This document shows positions 9,173 to 17,584 of a stretch of 64,000 nucleotides of DNA, piece by piece; the first letter of the stretch is position 1, and each line of letters begins with the position of its first letter. The stretch is from positions 926,259 to 990,258 of the forward strand of contig NZ_JAIVMG010000001.1 in the NCBI RefSeq assembly GCF_020177335.1, given 5' to 3'. The position numbers and the translations under genes were made by a program. The stretch comes from Stappia indica (GTDB taxonomy: Bacteria > Pseudomonadota > Alphaproteobacteria > Rhizobiales > Stappiaceae). The notes below the pieces were generated by a model. That model was given only the letters and a program-made list of their open reading frames with translations, was not told the origin of the DNA and made no database searches.

Positions 9173-10092
9173 CCGCTGCGGGCCGGGAAGAGGCCGGTGG
9201 GCCGGAAGAACAGAACGCCAGCCATCAGCACGTAGATCAGCATGGAGGCGATGGCCGGGCCGACATCGTTGGCGGCCGACGGCGACAGCACCATCTTGGC
9301 GATATCGGTGGCAAAGCCGCGCCCCAGCGTGTCGACCAGCCCGACGATCAGCGCCGCGAGGAAGGCGCCGCGAATCGAGCCGATGCCACCGATGACGATC
9401 ACCACGAAGGCGAGGATCAGGAGATTGTCGCCCATCCCCGGCTCCACGACGAGGATCGGCGCGGCGAGAATGCCGGCGAACCCGGCGAGCATGGTGCCGA
9501 AGCCAAACACCAGCATGAACAGCCGGCGGATGTTGACGCCGAGCGCGCCGACCATCGCCGGGTTGGTCGCCCCCGCCCGCACCAGCATGCCGGCGCGGGT
9601 GCGGCTGACCAGCACATAAAGCAACAAGGCCACGCCGAGGCCGGCGCCGATCAGCGCGATCCGGTAGACCGGATAGAGCAGCCCGTCCATCAGCACGATA
9701 GAGCCGGACAGAAGGTCCGGCATCGGCAGGGACAGGGGCGCGGCGCCCCAGACCACCTTCACGCCCTCGTTGAGGAACATGATGACGCCGAAGGTGGCCA
9801 GCACCTGATCGAGGTGATCCCGGTCATAGAGGTGGCGAAACACCAGCAATTCCAGCAAGAGCCCGAGACCGAGCGCGCCGATCAGCGCCAGCACCAGCGC
9901 GCCCCAGAAACTGCCGGTGAGCGCATAGGCGGCCACCGCCAGATAGGCGCCAAGCATGTACTGAACCCCATGGGCCAGATTGATGAAATCCATCACCCCG
10001 AACACCAGCGTCAGGCCGGCGGCGATCAGAAAGAGGAGAATGCCGAGTTGCAGACCGTTCAGGGTCTGGACGGCAAGAAGGGTGGCGCTCAA
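9169..10092 (-). CDS. livH: Branched-chain amino acid-type ABC transporter permease LivH
   Basis: This inner-membrane permease has 307 residues. Family features are 'NGLQLGILLFLIAAGLTLVFGVMDFINLAHG' (opening segment), 'LVRAGATNPAMVGALGVNIRR' in the cytoplasmic coupling loop and 'ILVVEPGMGDNLLILAFVVIVIGGIGSIRGA' near the end. It is the first permease gene after the binding protein and is separated from it by a strong hairpin. Confidence 0.92.
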   Translation of the reverse strand: MSATLLAVQTLNGLQLGILLFLIAAGLTLVFGVMDFINLAHGVQYMLGAYLAVAAYALTGSFWGALVLALIGALGLGLLLELLVFRHLYDRDHLDQVLATFGVIMFLNEGVKVVWGAAPLSLPMPDLLSGSIVLMDGLLYPVYRIALIGAGLGVALLLYVLVSRTRAGMLVRAGATNPAMVGALGVNIRRLFMLVFGFGTMLAGFAGILAAPILVVEPGMGDNLLILAFVVIVIGGIGSIRGAFLAALIVGLVDTLGRGFATDIAKMVLSPSAANDVGPAIASMLIYVLMAGVLFFRPTGLFPARSG

Positions 10093-10136
10093 CGGCTTCG
10101 GCCTCGTCGGTTGCGCGGGAATGCGTTTGGGAACCT

Positions 10137-10169
10137 AAAAAACGCCGGTCCGGCACAGCCGGACCGGCG
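10137..10169 (-). terminator. Strong intrinsic terminator between the binding-protein gene and livH
   Basis: On the minus strand a perfect 12-bp GC-rich stem (CGCCGGTCCGGC with its complement, 3-nt loop) is followed directly by TTTTTT. It lies 13 bp after the stop of the binding-protein gene and 45 bp before livH. It should stop part of the transcripts, giving more binding protein than membrane complex, unless livH has its own promoter. Confidence 0.88.
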
Positions 10170-10181
10170 GAGCGCGATGGC

Positions 10182-11348
10182 TCACTTCATGCGGCATTCG
10201 CCGACATAGGCGTCGATCTTGTCGTCGAACACCTTTTCCACGGTCTGGGTGACGTACTTGCCGTCCTCCCGCTTCACCGCCTTGACGACATAGACGTCCT
10301 GGATCGGGAAGTGGTTGGTGTTGAACGAGAAGTCACCGCGCACGCTCTCGAAGGGCGCGTCCTTCAGCGCGGCCATCAGAGCGGCCTTGTCGCCCTTGCC
10401 GCCGGCCTTCTTCAAGGCGCCGTCGATCAGCCGGGCCGCGTCATAGCCTTGCGCCGCATAGAGCGAGGGGGCGTAGCCGTATTCCGCTTCAAAGGAGGCA
10501 ACGAAGGCCTTGTTCGCCGCATTGTCGAGATCCGGCGCCCATTGCGCGCCCGCCAGAAGACCGACCGCCGTGTCCTGCGTCGCCGGCAGGGTGGTCTCGT
10601 CAACGGTAAAGGCGGAGAGGAACGGCACGTTGCCGGCAAGACCGGCCTGGGCATACTGCTTGACCAGATTGACACCCATGCCGCCGGGCATGAACACGAA
10701 CACCGCATCCGGCTTGGCAGCGGCGATCTTGGTCAACTCGCTGGAAAAGTCGAGCTGGCCGAGCTTGGTGTAGATCTCGTCGACGATCTCACCCTTGAAG
10801 TGGCGCTTGAAGCCGGCGATGGAATCCTTGCCGGCCTGATAGTTCGGCGCCATCACGATCATGCGCTTGTAGCCCGCGTCCTCCGCGTGCTTGCCCATCG
10901 CCTCGTGGTTCTGGTCGTTCTGGTAGGAGGTGGTGAAGAAATAGGGCGAGCAGGCCTTGCCGGCGATCGGCGACGGTCCGGCATTGGCGCCAACGAAGAT
11001 GGTCTCGCTGCCGACAATCGGCTTGTAGACCGCCATCATCACGTTGGAGAAGACAACGCCGGCCATCATGTCGACCTTGTCGCGCTCCAGAAGGCCCCGC
11101 ACCTTGGTCAGCGCGCCGTCGGGCTTCAGTTCATCGTCGACCACCAGCACCTCGGTATCGAGGCCACCGAGCTTGTCGCCGGCTTCCTTCACGCCCAGCA
11201 GGAAGCCATCGCGCATCTGGATGCCGAGCACCGCCGGCGGGCCGGACAAGGTTGCCAGGAAACCGATCTTCAGGCTCTCCGCCTCGGCGGCAAGGCTCGA
11301 AACACCCAGAGCCACGGCGGCCAGCGCCGCAGTCATCTTCCGCTTCAT
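10182..11348 (-). CDS. Periplasmic binding protein of the liv-type transporter (Peripla_BP_6)
   Basis: A 388-residue exported protein that captures the ligand in the periplasm and delivers it to LivHM. The signal peptide is MKRKMTAALAAVALGVSSLAAEA with cleavage before ESLKIG. The mature start 'LKIGFLATLSGPPAVLGIQMRDGFLLG' and the later 'AQGYDAARLIDGALKKAGG' are typical of type I binding proteins. GGGGAG lies before the start. Its relatives include aromatic acid and amide binders as well as LivK, so the ligand is left open. Confidence 0.88.
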   Translation of the reverse strand: MKRKMTAALAAVALGVSSLAAEAESLKIGFLATLSGPPAVLGIQMRDGFLLGVKEAGDKLGGLDTEVLVVDDELKPDGALTKVRGLLERDKVDMMAGVVFSNVMMAVYKPIVGSETIFVGANAGPSPIAGKACSPYFFTTSYQNDQNHEAMGKHAEDAGYKRMIVMAPNYQAGKDSIAGFKRHFKGEIVDEIYTKLGQLDFSSELTKIAAAKPDAVFVFMPGGMGVNLVKQYAQAGLAGNVPFLSAFTVDETTLPATQDTAVGLLAGAQWAPDLDNAANKAFVASFEAEYGYAPSLYAAQGYDAARLIDGALKKAGGKGDKAALMAALKDAPFESVRGDFSFNTNHFPIQDVYVVKAVKREDGKYVTQTVEKVFDDKIDAYVGECRMK

Positions 11349-11471
11349 GTCATTCTCCCCTCAGGACTGCTTCCCATGCCGGAAGGCGGGCAAGACTTGT
11401 GTCCCTGGTTTGGTCCAGTGTTGTATTCGCGCCGTTTGCCGGTCGCGCGCCGCTCTGTCGGCAGCCAAATT

Positions 11472-11501
11472 AGTTTAGACCTGAAATATTTCCTCTGTGA
11501 A
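11472..11501 (-). promoter_or_regulatory. Candidate sigma-70-type promoter for the binding-protein/liv operon
   Basis: The minus strand reads TTCACA, 18 bp, then TAAACT, inside the only AT-rich part of the 342-bp divergent gap 11349-11690. It lies about 125 bp upstream of the binding-protein start. I saw no clear operator, riboswitch-like fold or small ORF elsewhere in this gap. Match to consensus is moderate (5/6 and 4/6). Confidence 0.3.
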
Positions 11502-11690
11502 GCCCCGACAGGTTGCGCGGACAAGTTAAGCATGCGGAAAGTGGAAATCGAATAGGTTTGACCCGGCCTTTCACAGGGTCGGACCCAACTTTCCTAGCGT
11601 CATCGACGTGGGCGGCGGCCGCCCTTCCCTGTCGAAACCGGCGCGCAGACGCGCTCATGCGAAGGGCCGAGGCACCAACGGAGGATGAAC

Positions 11691-12170
11691 ATGCCGCATT
11701 CGAAGCCCGGCCGTCGTTTCGCCATTGCCCTGCTTCCGGCTCTCGGGCTCGCACTGCTGGCGCCGCCCCTGGCGCGTGGCGATTCCGGTCCAGACGCGGA
11801 GCGCTGCGCCGCCGAGGCGGAGGCTTACGCCAACCAGGAGGCCCGCACCTCGGTTTCCGGCGAGGATGTGGCTGGGGCTGCGATGGATGGCGCTGTGGTC
11901 GGCGGGCTGGCCGGGCGCGGTCCGGGCGACTGGTCGGCACGCGGTGCCGCGCGCGGGGCACGGCTCGGCGGCGGGCTTGCGACCCTTGACGCCCTGTCGA
12001 ACAGTCGGGAGCAAGACTGGCAGGCGCTCTACGCCAAGGCCTATTACGCCTGCCTTGCCGGCGAGCCGCGCCCGCTCACCCGACAGGAACGCTGCGGCTC
12101 CTCGGCCATCGTCACCGGCGCCGGTCAGGGCCCGCTGATCGGCACCTCCTCGCGCCAGGACTGCCGCTAG
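11691..12170 (+). CDS. Small secreted protein with a glycine-rich segment, function unknown
   Basis: About 159 residues. GGAGG at 11680-11684 is spaced 6 bp from the ATG at 11691; an ATG at 11685 abuts the ribosome site and is less likely. A signal peptide (RRFAIALLPALGLALLAPPLARG) is followed by a mature protein with four or more cysteines. A glycine-zipper-like stretch near 'AAMDGAVVGGLAGRGPGDW' and 'GAARGARLGGGL' resembles segments in small envelope proteins that insert into or against the outer membrane. It lies between the divergent liv operon and the convergent DUF418 gene, with only 3 bp to the latter's stop codon. I do not recognise the family. Confidence 0.7.
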   Translation: MPHSKPGRRFAIALLPALGLALLAPPLARGDSGPDAERCAAEAEAYANQEARTSVSGEDVAGAAMDGAVVGGLAGRGPGDWSARGAARGARLGGGLATLDALSNSREQDWQALYAKAYYACLAGEPRPLTRQERCGSSAIVTGAGQGPLIGTSSRQDCR

Positions 12171-12173
12171 CCG

Positions 12174-13535
12174 TTAGCCGGTGCCGGCAACGGGCGCGCG
12201 CCCCTCGACCAGGCGACGCAGCAGCCATTCCAAGGGCCCCTGACGCCAGCGACGCAGCCACATAACCGCAAAGACGATCTGCGCCGCGTTGATGGCAAAA
12301 CCGATCAGCAGCAGTTCATGGTGCTCCAGGCTACCAAACAGCGCAAAGCCCATGCCGTAGAACAGGAGAAGACAGACAGCCGTCTGCATCACATAGGTGG
12401 TCAGCGCCATCCGGCCGACGGCGGCCAGCGCCACGGTGAGCCAGCGGGCGAAATCGAGCCGGACAGCCAGCGTCAGCAGCCCGACAAGTCCCAGACAAAA
12501 GGACAGCCGGCGCAGATTGTAGAAATAGGCATCCGCCTCGCCAAGCGACCACCCTTCCCAGCCCTCCAGCGTCGCGGCGCCGTGGATCATCAACCCGAGC
12601 ACGGTGCCCAGACCCAGGCCGCCAAGCGCGAGGGCGAGATGCCAGCGCAACGGCCAACCGGCACCGAAGGCGCCGAGCCGCAGCAAGGCCATGCCGAAGA
12701 ACATCATCGCGCCGATATCGAGAATATGATCGGCGAAGAACAGCGTCGTCTGCTCCTCATAGGTCTGCAGCGCCGTGGTGCGCAGCAGCACCGGATAAGG
12801 CGCCAGCCGCTCGCTGATCTCCACCAGCGCATAGCGCTCCAGCTCGGCCAGCATCTCGCGCTCCACCTCCGCGTCGGTGAGCCCGGCGGACGCTCCACCC
12901 TCGCCCGGTGCCGCATCGGCGCCAGCCTCGGCTTCCTGCGCGCGCAGATCCGCCACCTCGGCAACGCGCATCTTGTCGAGCGCATTCAGCGTGGATTCGG
13001 CCAGGCTCCAGCCGGTTCCATCCTTTACCGAGGAAATGGAAAACAGCACCAGGGCGATCAGCAAGAGCCGGCCACCAGACAGATTGCGAAAGGCGAACAG
13101 GAACAGGCCCAAAACGCCATAAACATAAAGCACGTCATGCGGCCACAAGAGCAGATAGCCGTGGATCAGCCCGAAGGCGATCAACCAGAGCAGCCGGCGA
13201 AAATAAAGATCCGCACCGCGCATCCCCTCCATCGAGGCCGCGTATTTCGCCGCGATCAGCACCGCCGAGGCACCGAATAGCATAGAGAACAGGCCGCGCA
13301 TGGTTCCGTCGACGAAGATGACGACAAACAGCCATGTGGCAATGTTCCTGGCGGTCTCAAGACCCCATTCCTCCGGCAGCGCGAAAGCAACGGCCGGCAT
13401 GCCGAACACGAAGATATTGCGCCAGAGGATCCCCAAAGCTGCCAGCCCGCGCAAGCTGTCCAGAACCGGCAGGCGGGAAAGCGGAATCGCCGCGGCGCCA
13501 ACCTCCGGCACCGAGGATCGGATACTTTGATTCAC
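12174..13535 (-). CDS. DUF418 family multi-pass membrane protein (YeiB-like)
   Basis: About 453 residues with roughly ten hydrophobic helices. The start 'RLPVLDSLRGLAALGILWRNIFVF' and the ending with 'RMALTTYVMQTAVCLLLFYG' are hallmarks of the DUF418/YeiB group, whose biochemical role is not established but which is distantly related to membrane acyltransferases. I choose the GTG at 13535, just before VNQSIRSS. The longer reading to 13616 would begin inside the tail of the upstream terminator and leave no room for a promoter. A hydrophilic, acidic loop (around EAEAGADAAPGEGGAS) is inserted between helices. Confidence 0.8.
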   Translation of the reverse strand: MNQSIRSSVPEVGAAAIPLSRLPVLDSLRGLAALGILWRNIFVFGMPAVAFALPEEWGLETARNIATWLFVVIFVDGTMRGLFSMLFGASAVLIAAKYAASMEGMRGADLYFRRLLWLIAFGLIHGYLLLWPHDVLYVYGVLGLFLFAFRNLSGGRLLLIALVLFSISSVKDGTGWSLAESTLNALDKMRVAEVADLRAQEAEAGADAAPGEGGASAGLTDAEVEREMLAELERYALVEISERLAPYPVLLRTTALQTYEEQTTLFFADHILDIGAMMFFGMALLRLGAFGAGWPLRWHLALALGGLGLGTVLGLMIHGAATLEGWEGWSLGEADAYFYNLRRLSFCLGLVGLLTLAVRLDFARWLTVALAAVGRMALTTYVMQTAVCLLLFYGMGFALFGSLEHHELLLIGFAINAAQIVFAVMWLRRWRQGPLEWLLRRLVEGRAPVAGTG

Positions 13536-13572
13536 TTTCGGATCTTTCAGGATGAATAAGTAACAATCAGGA

Positions 13573-13601
13573 TACTTACTTTCAAACTCTGACCATAACA
13601 A
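13573..13601 (-). promoter_or_regulatory. Candidate promoter of the DUF418 gene
   Basis: The minus strand has TTGTTA, 17 bp, TAAGTA in an AT-rich stretch between the terminator at 13617-13665 and the GTG start at 13535. Its position supports the shorter start. It is a consensus match only. Confidence 0.35.
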
Positions 13602-13616
13602 GGGTTTTGACGTCAT

Positions 13617-13665
13617 CCAAAAATAAAAAGGCCTCCCGCCCGGCGCGACGGCGGGGCGGAAGGCT
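13617..13665 (-). terminator. Intrinsic terminator after the short-chain dehydrogenase gene
   Basis: On the minus strand AGCCTTCCGCCC pairs with GGGCGGGAGGCCT and is followed by TTTTTATTTTT. It begins about 38 bp after the stop codon of the dehydrogenase gene, ending the leftward cluster that may start at 20206. Confidence 0.8.
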
Positions 13666-13702
13666 CAACGGCTTGAAAGGTCTCGGCTTCCGAGAGGTGC
13701 TG

Positions 13703-14470
13703 TCAGCGCGGCGCCATGCGGATGGCGCCGTCGAGGCGGATGGTTTCGCCGTTCATCATCGGGTTCTCGCAGATCGCGGCAACGAGATCGGCGTATTCCT
13801 CCGGCTTGCCAAGACGCGAGGGGAACGGCACCTGCTGGCCGAGCGAATCCTGAACCTCCTGCGGCAGACCGAGCAGCATCGGCGTTTCGAACAGGCCCGG
13901 TGCGATGGTCATCACCCGGATGCCCGATTTCGACAGATCGCGGGCAATCGGCAGGGTCGAGGCAGCAACACCCCCCTTCGACGCCGCATAGGCCACCTGG
14001 CCGACCTGGCCATCGAAGGCGGCGACCGACGCGGTGGAGACGATCACGCCGCGCTCGCCATCGGCGGTCACCGGCTCCAGGTCCGACATGGCTGTCGAGG
14101 AATGCGCAATGCAGCGGAAGGTGCCGACCAGATTGACGGCGATCACCTTCTCGAACATGTCCATCGGATGCGGCGCGCCCCGCGAGGTGGTCTTGGCCAC
14201 CGGTGCGATACCGGCGCAGTTGACGAGGATCCGCTCCACGCCGAACTTCTCCCGGGCCGCGGCAAAGCCTTTGGCGACACTGTCGTCACTGGTCACATCG
14301 ACGGCCACGAAGGCGCCGCCGATTTCCGCCGCCACCGCTTCGCCAAGCGTCACGTTCATGTCGAACAGGGTGACCTTGACCCCGGCCGCAGCCAGTCGCC
14401 GCGCCGTCGCCGCGCCCAGCCCCGATGCTCCGCCCGTGACAACGGCGGCGTACCCTTCTCCCAATTTCAT
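13703..14470 (-). CDS. Short-chain dehydrogenase, type II 3-hydroxyacyl-CoA dehydrogenase-like
   Basis: A 255-residue NAD(P)-dependent oxidoreductase. The dinucleotide site is VVTGGASGLGAATA, and the acidic residue after strand 2 (LFDMN) favours NAD. NAG is replaced by NCAG (LVNCAGIAP), and the catalytic Ser and Tyr-Lys are in STASVAAFDGQVGQVAYAASKGG. The pattern 'RGVIVSTASVAAFDGQ...QVAYAASK' and ending 'NPMMNGETIRLDGAIRM' match the HSD10/3-hydroxy-2-methylbutyryl-CoA dehydrogenase group, used in isoleucine or fatty-acid breakdown. Start: ATG 14470 with GGGGAGAAC upstream; 16 extra upstream codons are not homologous. It lies 92 bp after the cyclase gene and ends at a terminator. Confidence 0.88.
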   Translation of the reverse strand: MKLGEGYAAVVTGGASGLGAATARRLAAAGVKVTLFDMNVTLGEAVAAEIGGAFVAVDVTSDDSVAKGFAAAREKFGVERILVNCAGIAPVAKTTSRGAPHPMDMFEKVIAVNLVGTFRCIAHSSTAMSDLEPVTADGERGVIVSTASVAAFDGQVGQVAYAASKGGVAASTLPIARDLSKSGIRVMTIAPGLFETPMLLGLPQEVQDSLGQQVPFPSRLGKPEEYADLVAAICENPMMNGETIRLDGAIRMAPR

Positions 14471-14562
14471 GCGTTCTCCCCGAAATTTCCCGCGTCCGCT
14501 GTGATCGCGGCGCTCCACACTCCAGACAGGTGACAGGATGGCGCGGGATGGTCAAGCACCGG

Positions 14563-15927
14563 TCACGCCAGAACCACCAGATCAACGGGCCTGGCCACCC
14601 CGGCGATCTCGACGCCCGGCCGCTCCTCGGCGGGCGGACCTTCGTAGCCCTGATGCAGCGCCGCAGCGAAGGTTTTCCGATCCGTCAGGGCCGTGCTGTG
14701 CTGCGTCTTGTTGGCATCTTCCAGCTTCGCCGCCCGATTGACCGGATCGCCGATCACGGTGAATTCCAGCCGGTCATCCGCACCAACCACACCGACGGTC
14801 ACGGCACCGAACGCCAGGGCGGCGCCAAACCGCATGGTCTCCGGCCAGCCGAGCGTCTTCAACTCCGGGCCGAGCCGCTCGAACACCGGGACCAGGGCGC
14901 GGGCAGCGCGCACGCCGTCGGCCGCCGCCCGGTCGCTGGGCGCCACCGCGCCGAAGGTCGCCAGAATGCCGTCACCCAGAAACTTGTCGACCTGCCCGCC
15001 ATGGGCCGCGATCACGTGGAGCACTTCCTCCTGATAATGGGCAAGCACCCGCATCACCGTTTGCGGTTCAAGACTGGCGGCAATCTTGGTGAAACCGCGA
15101 ATGTCGACCATCAGCACGGCGACCTCCCGCACCTCGCCCTGACCGGCGGACAGCGCCACATCCGCATCGGTGATCGAGCGGGCAACCTCGGGGGCGAAGA
15201 ACCGCTTCAGATCCTCGGCGGCGGCGTGGTCGCGTACCGAATCGAACAGGATCTGCCGCCCCCGGTAGAGCGCCACCGACAGCAAGCCGGTCACGCCGAG
15301 GATGATCATCGCCTTGTCGAGCTCGGCGCCCAGCAGAATGGCATTGGAGGTGAGATATTCGACGTAATTGCGGGTGATCCGCATCGCCCCCATGTCGGAG
15401 AGGAGCGCATAGGCGACGAGTGCACCCCAGCCGATCAGGCCCGCCAGCCCGGTCGTCAGCACGAAGCGCGGATCGAAGCGCAGCGCGCGCAGCGCGATGA
15501 AGATGAACAGATACATCACCGTCGGCGCCTTCAGATAGAAGGTCGGATGCTGGCCGTACTGAATGTGGAAGGAGAAGATCAGACCGCAGAGCAAGGCGAT
15601 GTCGACGCCGATCGACACCAGCAGATACCAGTTCGGCAACTGGATCCGGTAGGACAGCGACAGGCGTAGCAAGGTGAAGAGGAAATAGGCGGCCAGCGCG
15701 ATGGGAACGAAGTTGAAGCCGCCGGCCCCTTCGGCACGCGGTGCCAGCGAATAGAGCACGGCGAAGAACAGCACCATCGCCAGCTGTACCCAGCCGATCA
15801 GCCGCTCCGCCCGCGCCTCACGAGCGTCGATCTCCGCCCGCACCCGCGCAGGAATGCCCTCCTCGGTTGGGCCGCCTCTCAGCACGTAGGCCAGACCCAC
15901 ACGTATCGCCGAAGCTCGTCCCGCCAC
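14563..15927 (-). CDS. Membrane-anchored class III adenylate/guanylate cyclase
   Basis: A 454-residue cyclase that should make cAMP (or cGMP) at the inner membrane. Residues about 44-220 form six hydrophobic helices with no large periplasmic domain. The catalytic domain spans about 265-425. Both metal-binding aspartates are present (D275 in VDIRGFT, D319 in KFLGDGIL). The transition-state pair is unusual: N397 is kept, but the Arg normally four residues later is Lys401 (PVNRAAKLE). The start is GTG at 15927, supported by AAGGAGG seven bases upstream. It follows the MBL-fold hydrolase and the cyclic-nucleotide-binding gene on the same strand. Helical anchors of this size may sense membrane or lipid signals, which is an inference. 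Confidence 0.88.
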   Translation of the reverse strand: MAGRASAIRVGLAYVLRGGPTEEGIPARVRAEIDAREARAERLIGWVQLAMVLFFAVLYSLAPRAEGAGGFNFVPIALAAYFLFTLLRLSLSYRIQLPNWYLLVSIGVDIALLCGLIFSFHIQYGQHPTFYLKAPTVMYLFIFIALRALRFDPRFVLTTGLAGLIGWGALVAYALLSDMGAMRITRNYVEYLTSNAILLGAELDKAMIILGVTGLLSVALYRGRQILFDSVRDHAAAEDLKRFFAPEVARSITDADVALSAGQGEVREVAVLMVDIRGFTKIAASLEPQTVMRVLAHYQEEVLHVIAAHGGQVDKFLGDGILATFGAVAPSDRAAADGVRAARALVPVFERLGPELKTLGWPETMRFGAALAFGAVTVGVVGADDRLEFTVIGDPVNRAAKLEDANKTQHSTALTDRKTFAAALHQGYEGPPAEERPGVEIAGVARPVDLVVLA

Positions 15928-16094
15928 CGGCGCGCCTCCTTGGCTGTACCGCGCCAGGCGGATGCCCGGCGGGCAGGTGCCCCCGATTTGTCGTTTTTAC
16001 GGTCAAGATCGGCCGCCGGCAAATCACGGCTTGCTCATGACGCCTTGGGGAAGCCCCCGAAGGAGCGGGTGGCCAAACACGTCGCGGCTCCGCG

Positions 16095-16925
16095 CTACGG
16101 CGTCAGCACCATCCCTTCCCTTCCGACCAGGACACCGGGATGACGCGCGCGCGCGGCCTCGCCGATCCGGTCGAGTGCATCGTCGTCGCGGCGCGGGTCG
16201 TGATGGAACAGAACCGGCGTGCGCACATTGGCGGCCAGCGCCAGCTCCACCGCCTTCTGCCAGGTGGAGTGGCCCCAGCCGATAAACCGCGGATATTCCT
16301 CGTCCGTGTACATGGCGTCGTAGATCATCACATCCGCGCCTTCGACGAACTCGCGCACCGCCCGGTCGATTTCCGGATTGCCGTGTTCGTGATCTGTGAT
16401 GATGCAGATCGATCGGCCCTGATATTCCATCCGGTAGCCGGTCGCCCCGCCCGGATGGTTCAGCGCCACGGTGCGCACGGTCAGGCCACCCGGACGCTCC
16501 AGGGTTTCGCCGGCGCGAAAATTGCGGAACGTCACCGCCCGCAGCTTGTTCGCGGCAACGGGAAAGATCGGCGGCGACATGATCCGGCAGATGATGTCCA
16601 TCAGACCGGAGCGGTCGGCGAAATGGCCCGCCCAGGCGGTGATCTCGAACCGATCGTCATAGGCCGGCGTGAAGAACGGCAGCCCGCAGATGTGATCCAG
16701 ATGGGTATGGGTAAAGAACAGGTCGAAGGTTCTCAGCGACCCGGCGTGCAGCGCGGCGCCCAGATTGCGCGCGCCCGAGCCGCAGTCGATCAGCGTGATC
16801 TCATTGCCCGCGCGCAGCTCGAAACAGGTGGTTTCGCCACCATAGCGCAGCGTATCGGCTCCGGGTGTCGGCGTCGAACCGCGCACACCCCACAACTTCA
16901 GGGAGAAGGTCAAGACCTCAAACAC
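16095..16925 (-). CDS. Metallo-beta-lactamase-fold hydrolase, possible cyclic-nucleotide phosphodiesterase
   Basis: A 276-residue cytoplasmic MBL-fold enzyme. The opening 'LWGVRGSTPTPG...RYGGETTCFE' belongs to a group related to PhnP, RNase Z and class II phosphodiesterases. The metal site is FFTHTHLDHICG (HxHxDH). Further ligands appear in 'LNHPGGATGYRM' and 'IITDHEHGNPE', and the last His in 'WGHSTWQKAVELAL' or LFHHDP. The start is GTG with only a weak ribosome site. It lies 34 bp after the cyclic-nucleotide-binding gene and before the cyclase gene, which suggests that it may degrade the signal made by the cyclase. Activity on another phosphodiester is equally possible. Confidence 0.85.
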   Translation of the reverse strand: MFEVLTFSLKLWGVRGSTPTPGADTLRYGGETTCFELRAGNEITLIDCGSGARNLGAALHAGSLRTFDLFFTHTHLDHICGLPFFTPAYDDRFEITAWAGHFADRSGLMDIICRIMSPPIFPVAANKLRAVTFRNFRAGETLERPGGLTVRTVALNHPGGATGYRMEYQGRSICIITDHEHGNPEIDRAVREFVEGADVMIYDAMYTDEEYPRFIGWGHSTWQKAVELALAANVRTPVLFHHDPRRDDDALDRIGEAARARHPGVLVGREGMVLTP

Positions 16926-16959
16926 CTTGTCTCGTGTCGCATCCGGATGTCATGCCACA

Positions 16960-17418
16960 TCAGGACTTCTCTGCGGAAGATTTTAGTGCCACCAGGTCCT
17001 GCGTCGTCCGCTCCAGCCGCTGGGCAAGCGTCCGCATGACCTCGAGGGACATGTCGGGAAATTCCTTCAGCAAACGAAGAAAATCGTCCTTTGAAACGGT
17101 CAGCACATCCATTTCCCCCGCCGCGACCACCGTCGCCGTGCGCGGCACATCGCACAGGATCGCGATCTCGCCGACAATGGAATGCTGTCCGAGCTGGGCC
17201 ACCGTCTTTTCACCATCGGGGGTGTTCACGCGGATATCCGCAGCCCCATCGAGAATGATGAAGGCCGAGTCCCCGTCCTCGCCCTGACTGCACAGGCGTT
17301 CGCCATCGGCAAAGCGGGTCCGCTCGCTGATGAAGGCGAGCAGCCGCAGCTTGGTCGCATCGATCCCGCGAAACAAGGGCACGCGCCGCAGCGCATCGAC
17401 TTCCGCATCCAGGGTCAC
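16960..17418 (-). CDS. Stand-alone cyclic nucleotide-binding domain protein
   Basis: A 152-residue cytoplasmic receptor. Start GTG 17418 is set by AAGGAGG just upstream. Residues about 12-128 form one Crp-type cNMP-binding beta barrel. The phosphate-binding cassette is G83-E84-IAILCDVP-R93-T94-A-T, which keeps the Glu and Arg that contact the ribose and phosphate of cAMP or cGMP. There is no DNA-binding helix-turn-helix; a short helix (SLEVMRTLAQRLERTTQDL) closes the protein, so it probably acts by protein contact. Its neighbours, the ABC-like membrane protein upstream and the MBL hydrolase and cyclase downstream, make those the likely partners. Confidence 0.88.
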   Translation of the reverse strand: MTLDAEVDALRRVPLFRGIDATKLRLLAFISERTRFADGERLCSQGEDGDSAFIILDGAADIRVNTPDGEKTVAQLGQHSIVGEIAILCDVPRTATVVAAGEMDVLTVSKDDFLRLLKEFPDMSLEVMRTLAQRLERTTQDLVALKSSAEKS

Positions 17419-17584
17419 GCTTCCTCCTTTCGGCGGCTCCGCGCCATATACGTCCGATCCTGCTTCGCCCGGCCCGGCAGCGCCGCCCGCCACAAGGCGC
17501 CGTTTGTCCGCCGGCCCCCCTCACTTTGCGTCATCCCGTTACCTGCCGTTCCTGCCATGCCGTTTCCCACGCCAGAGCTCCCGT

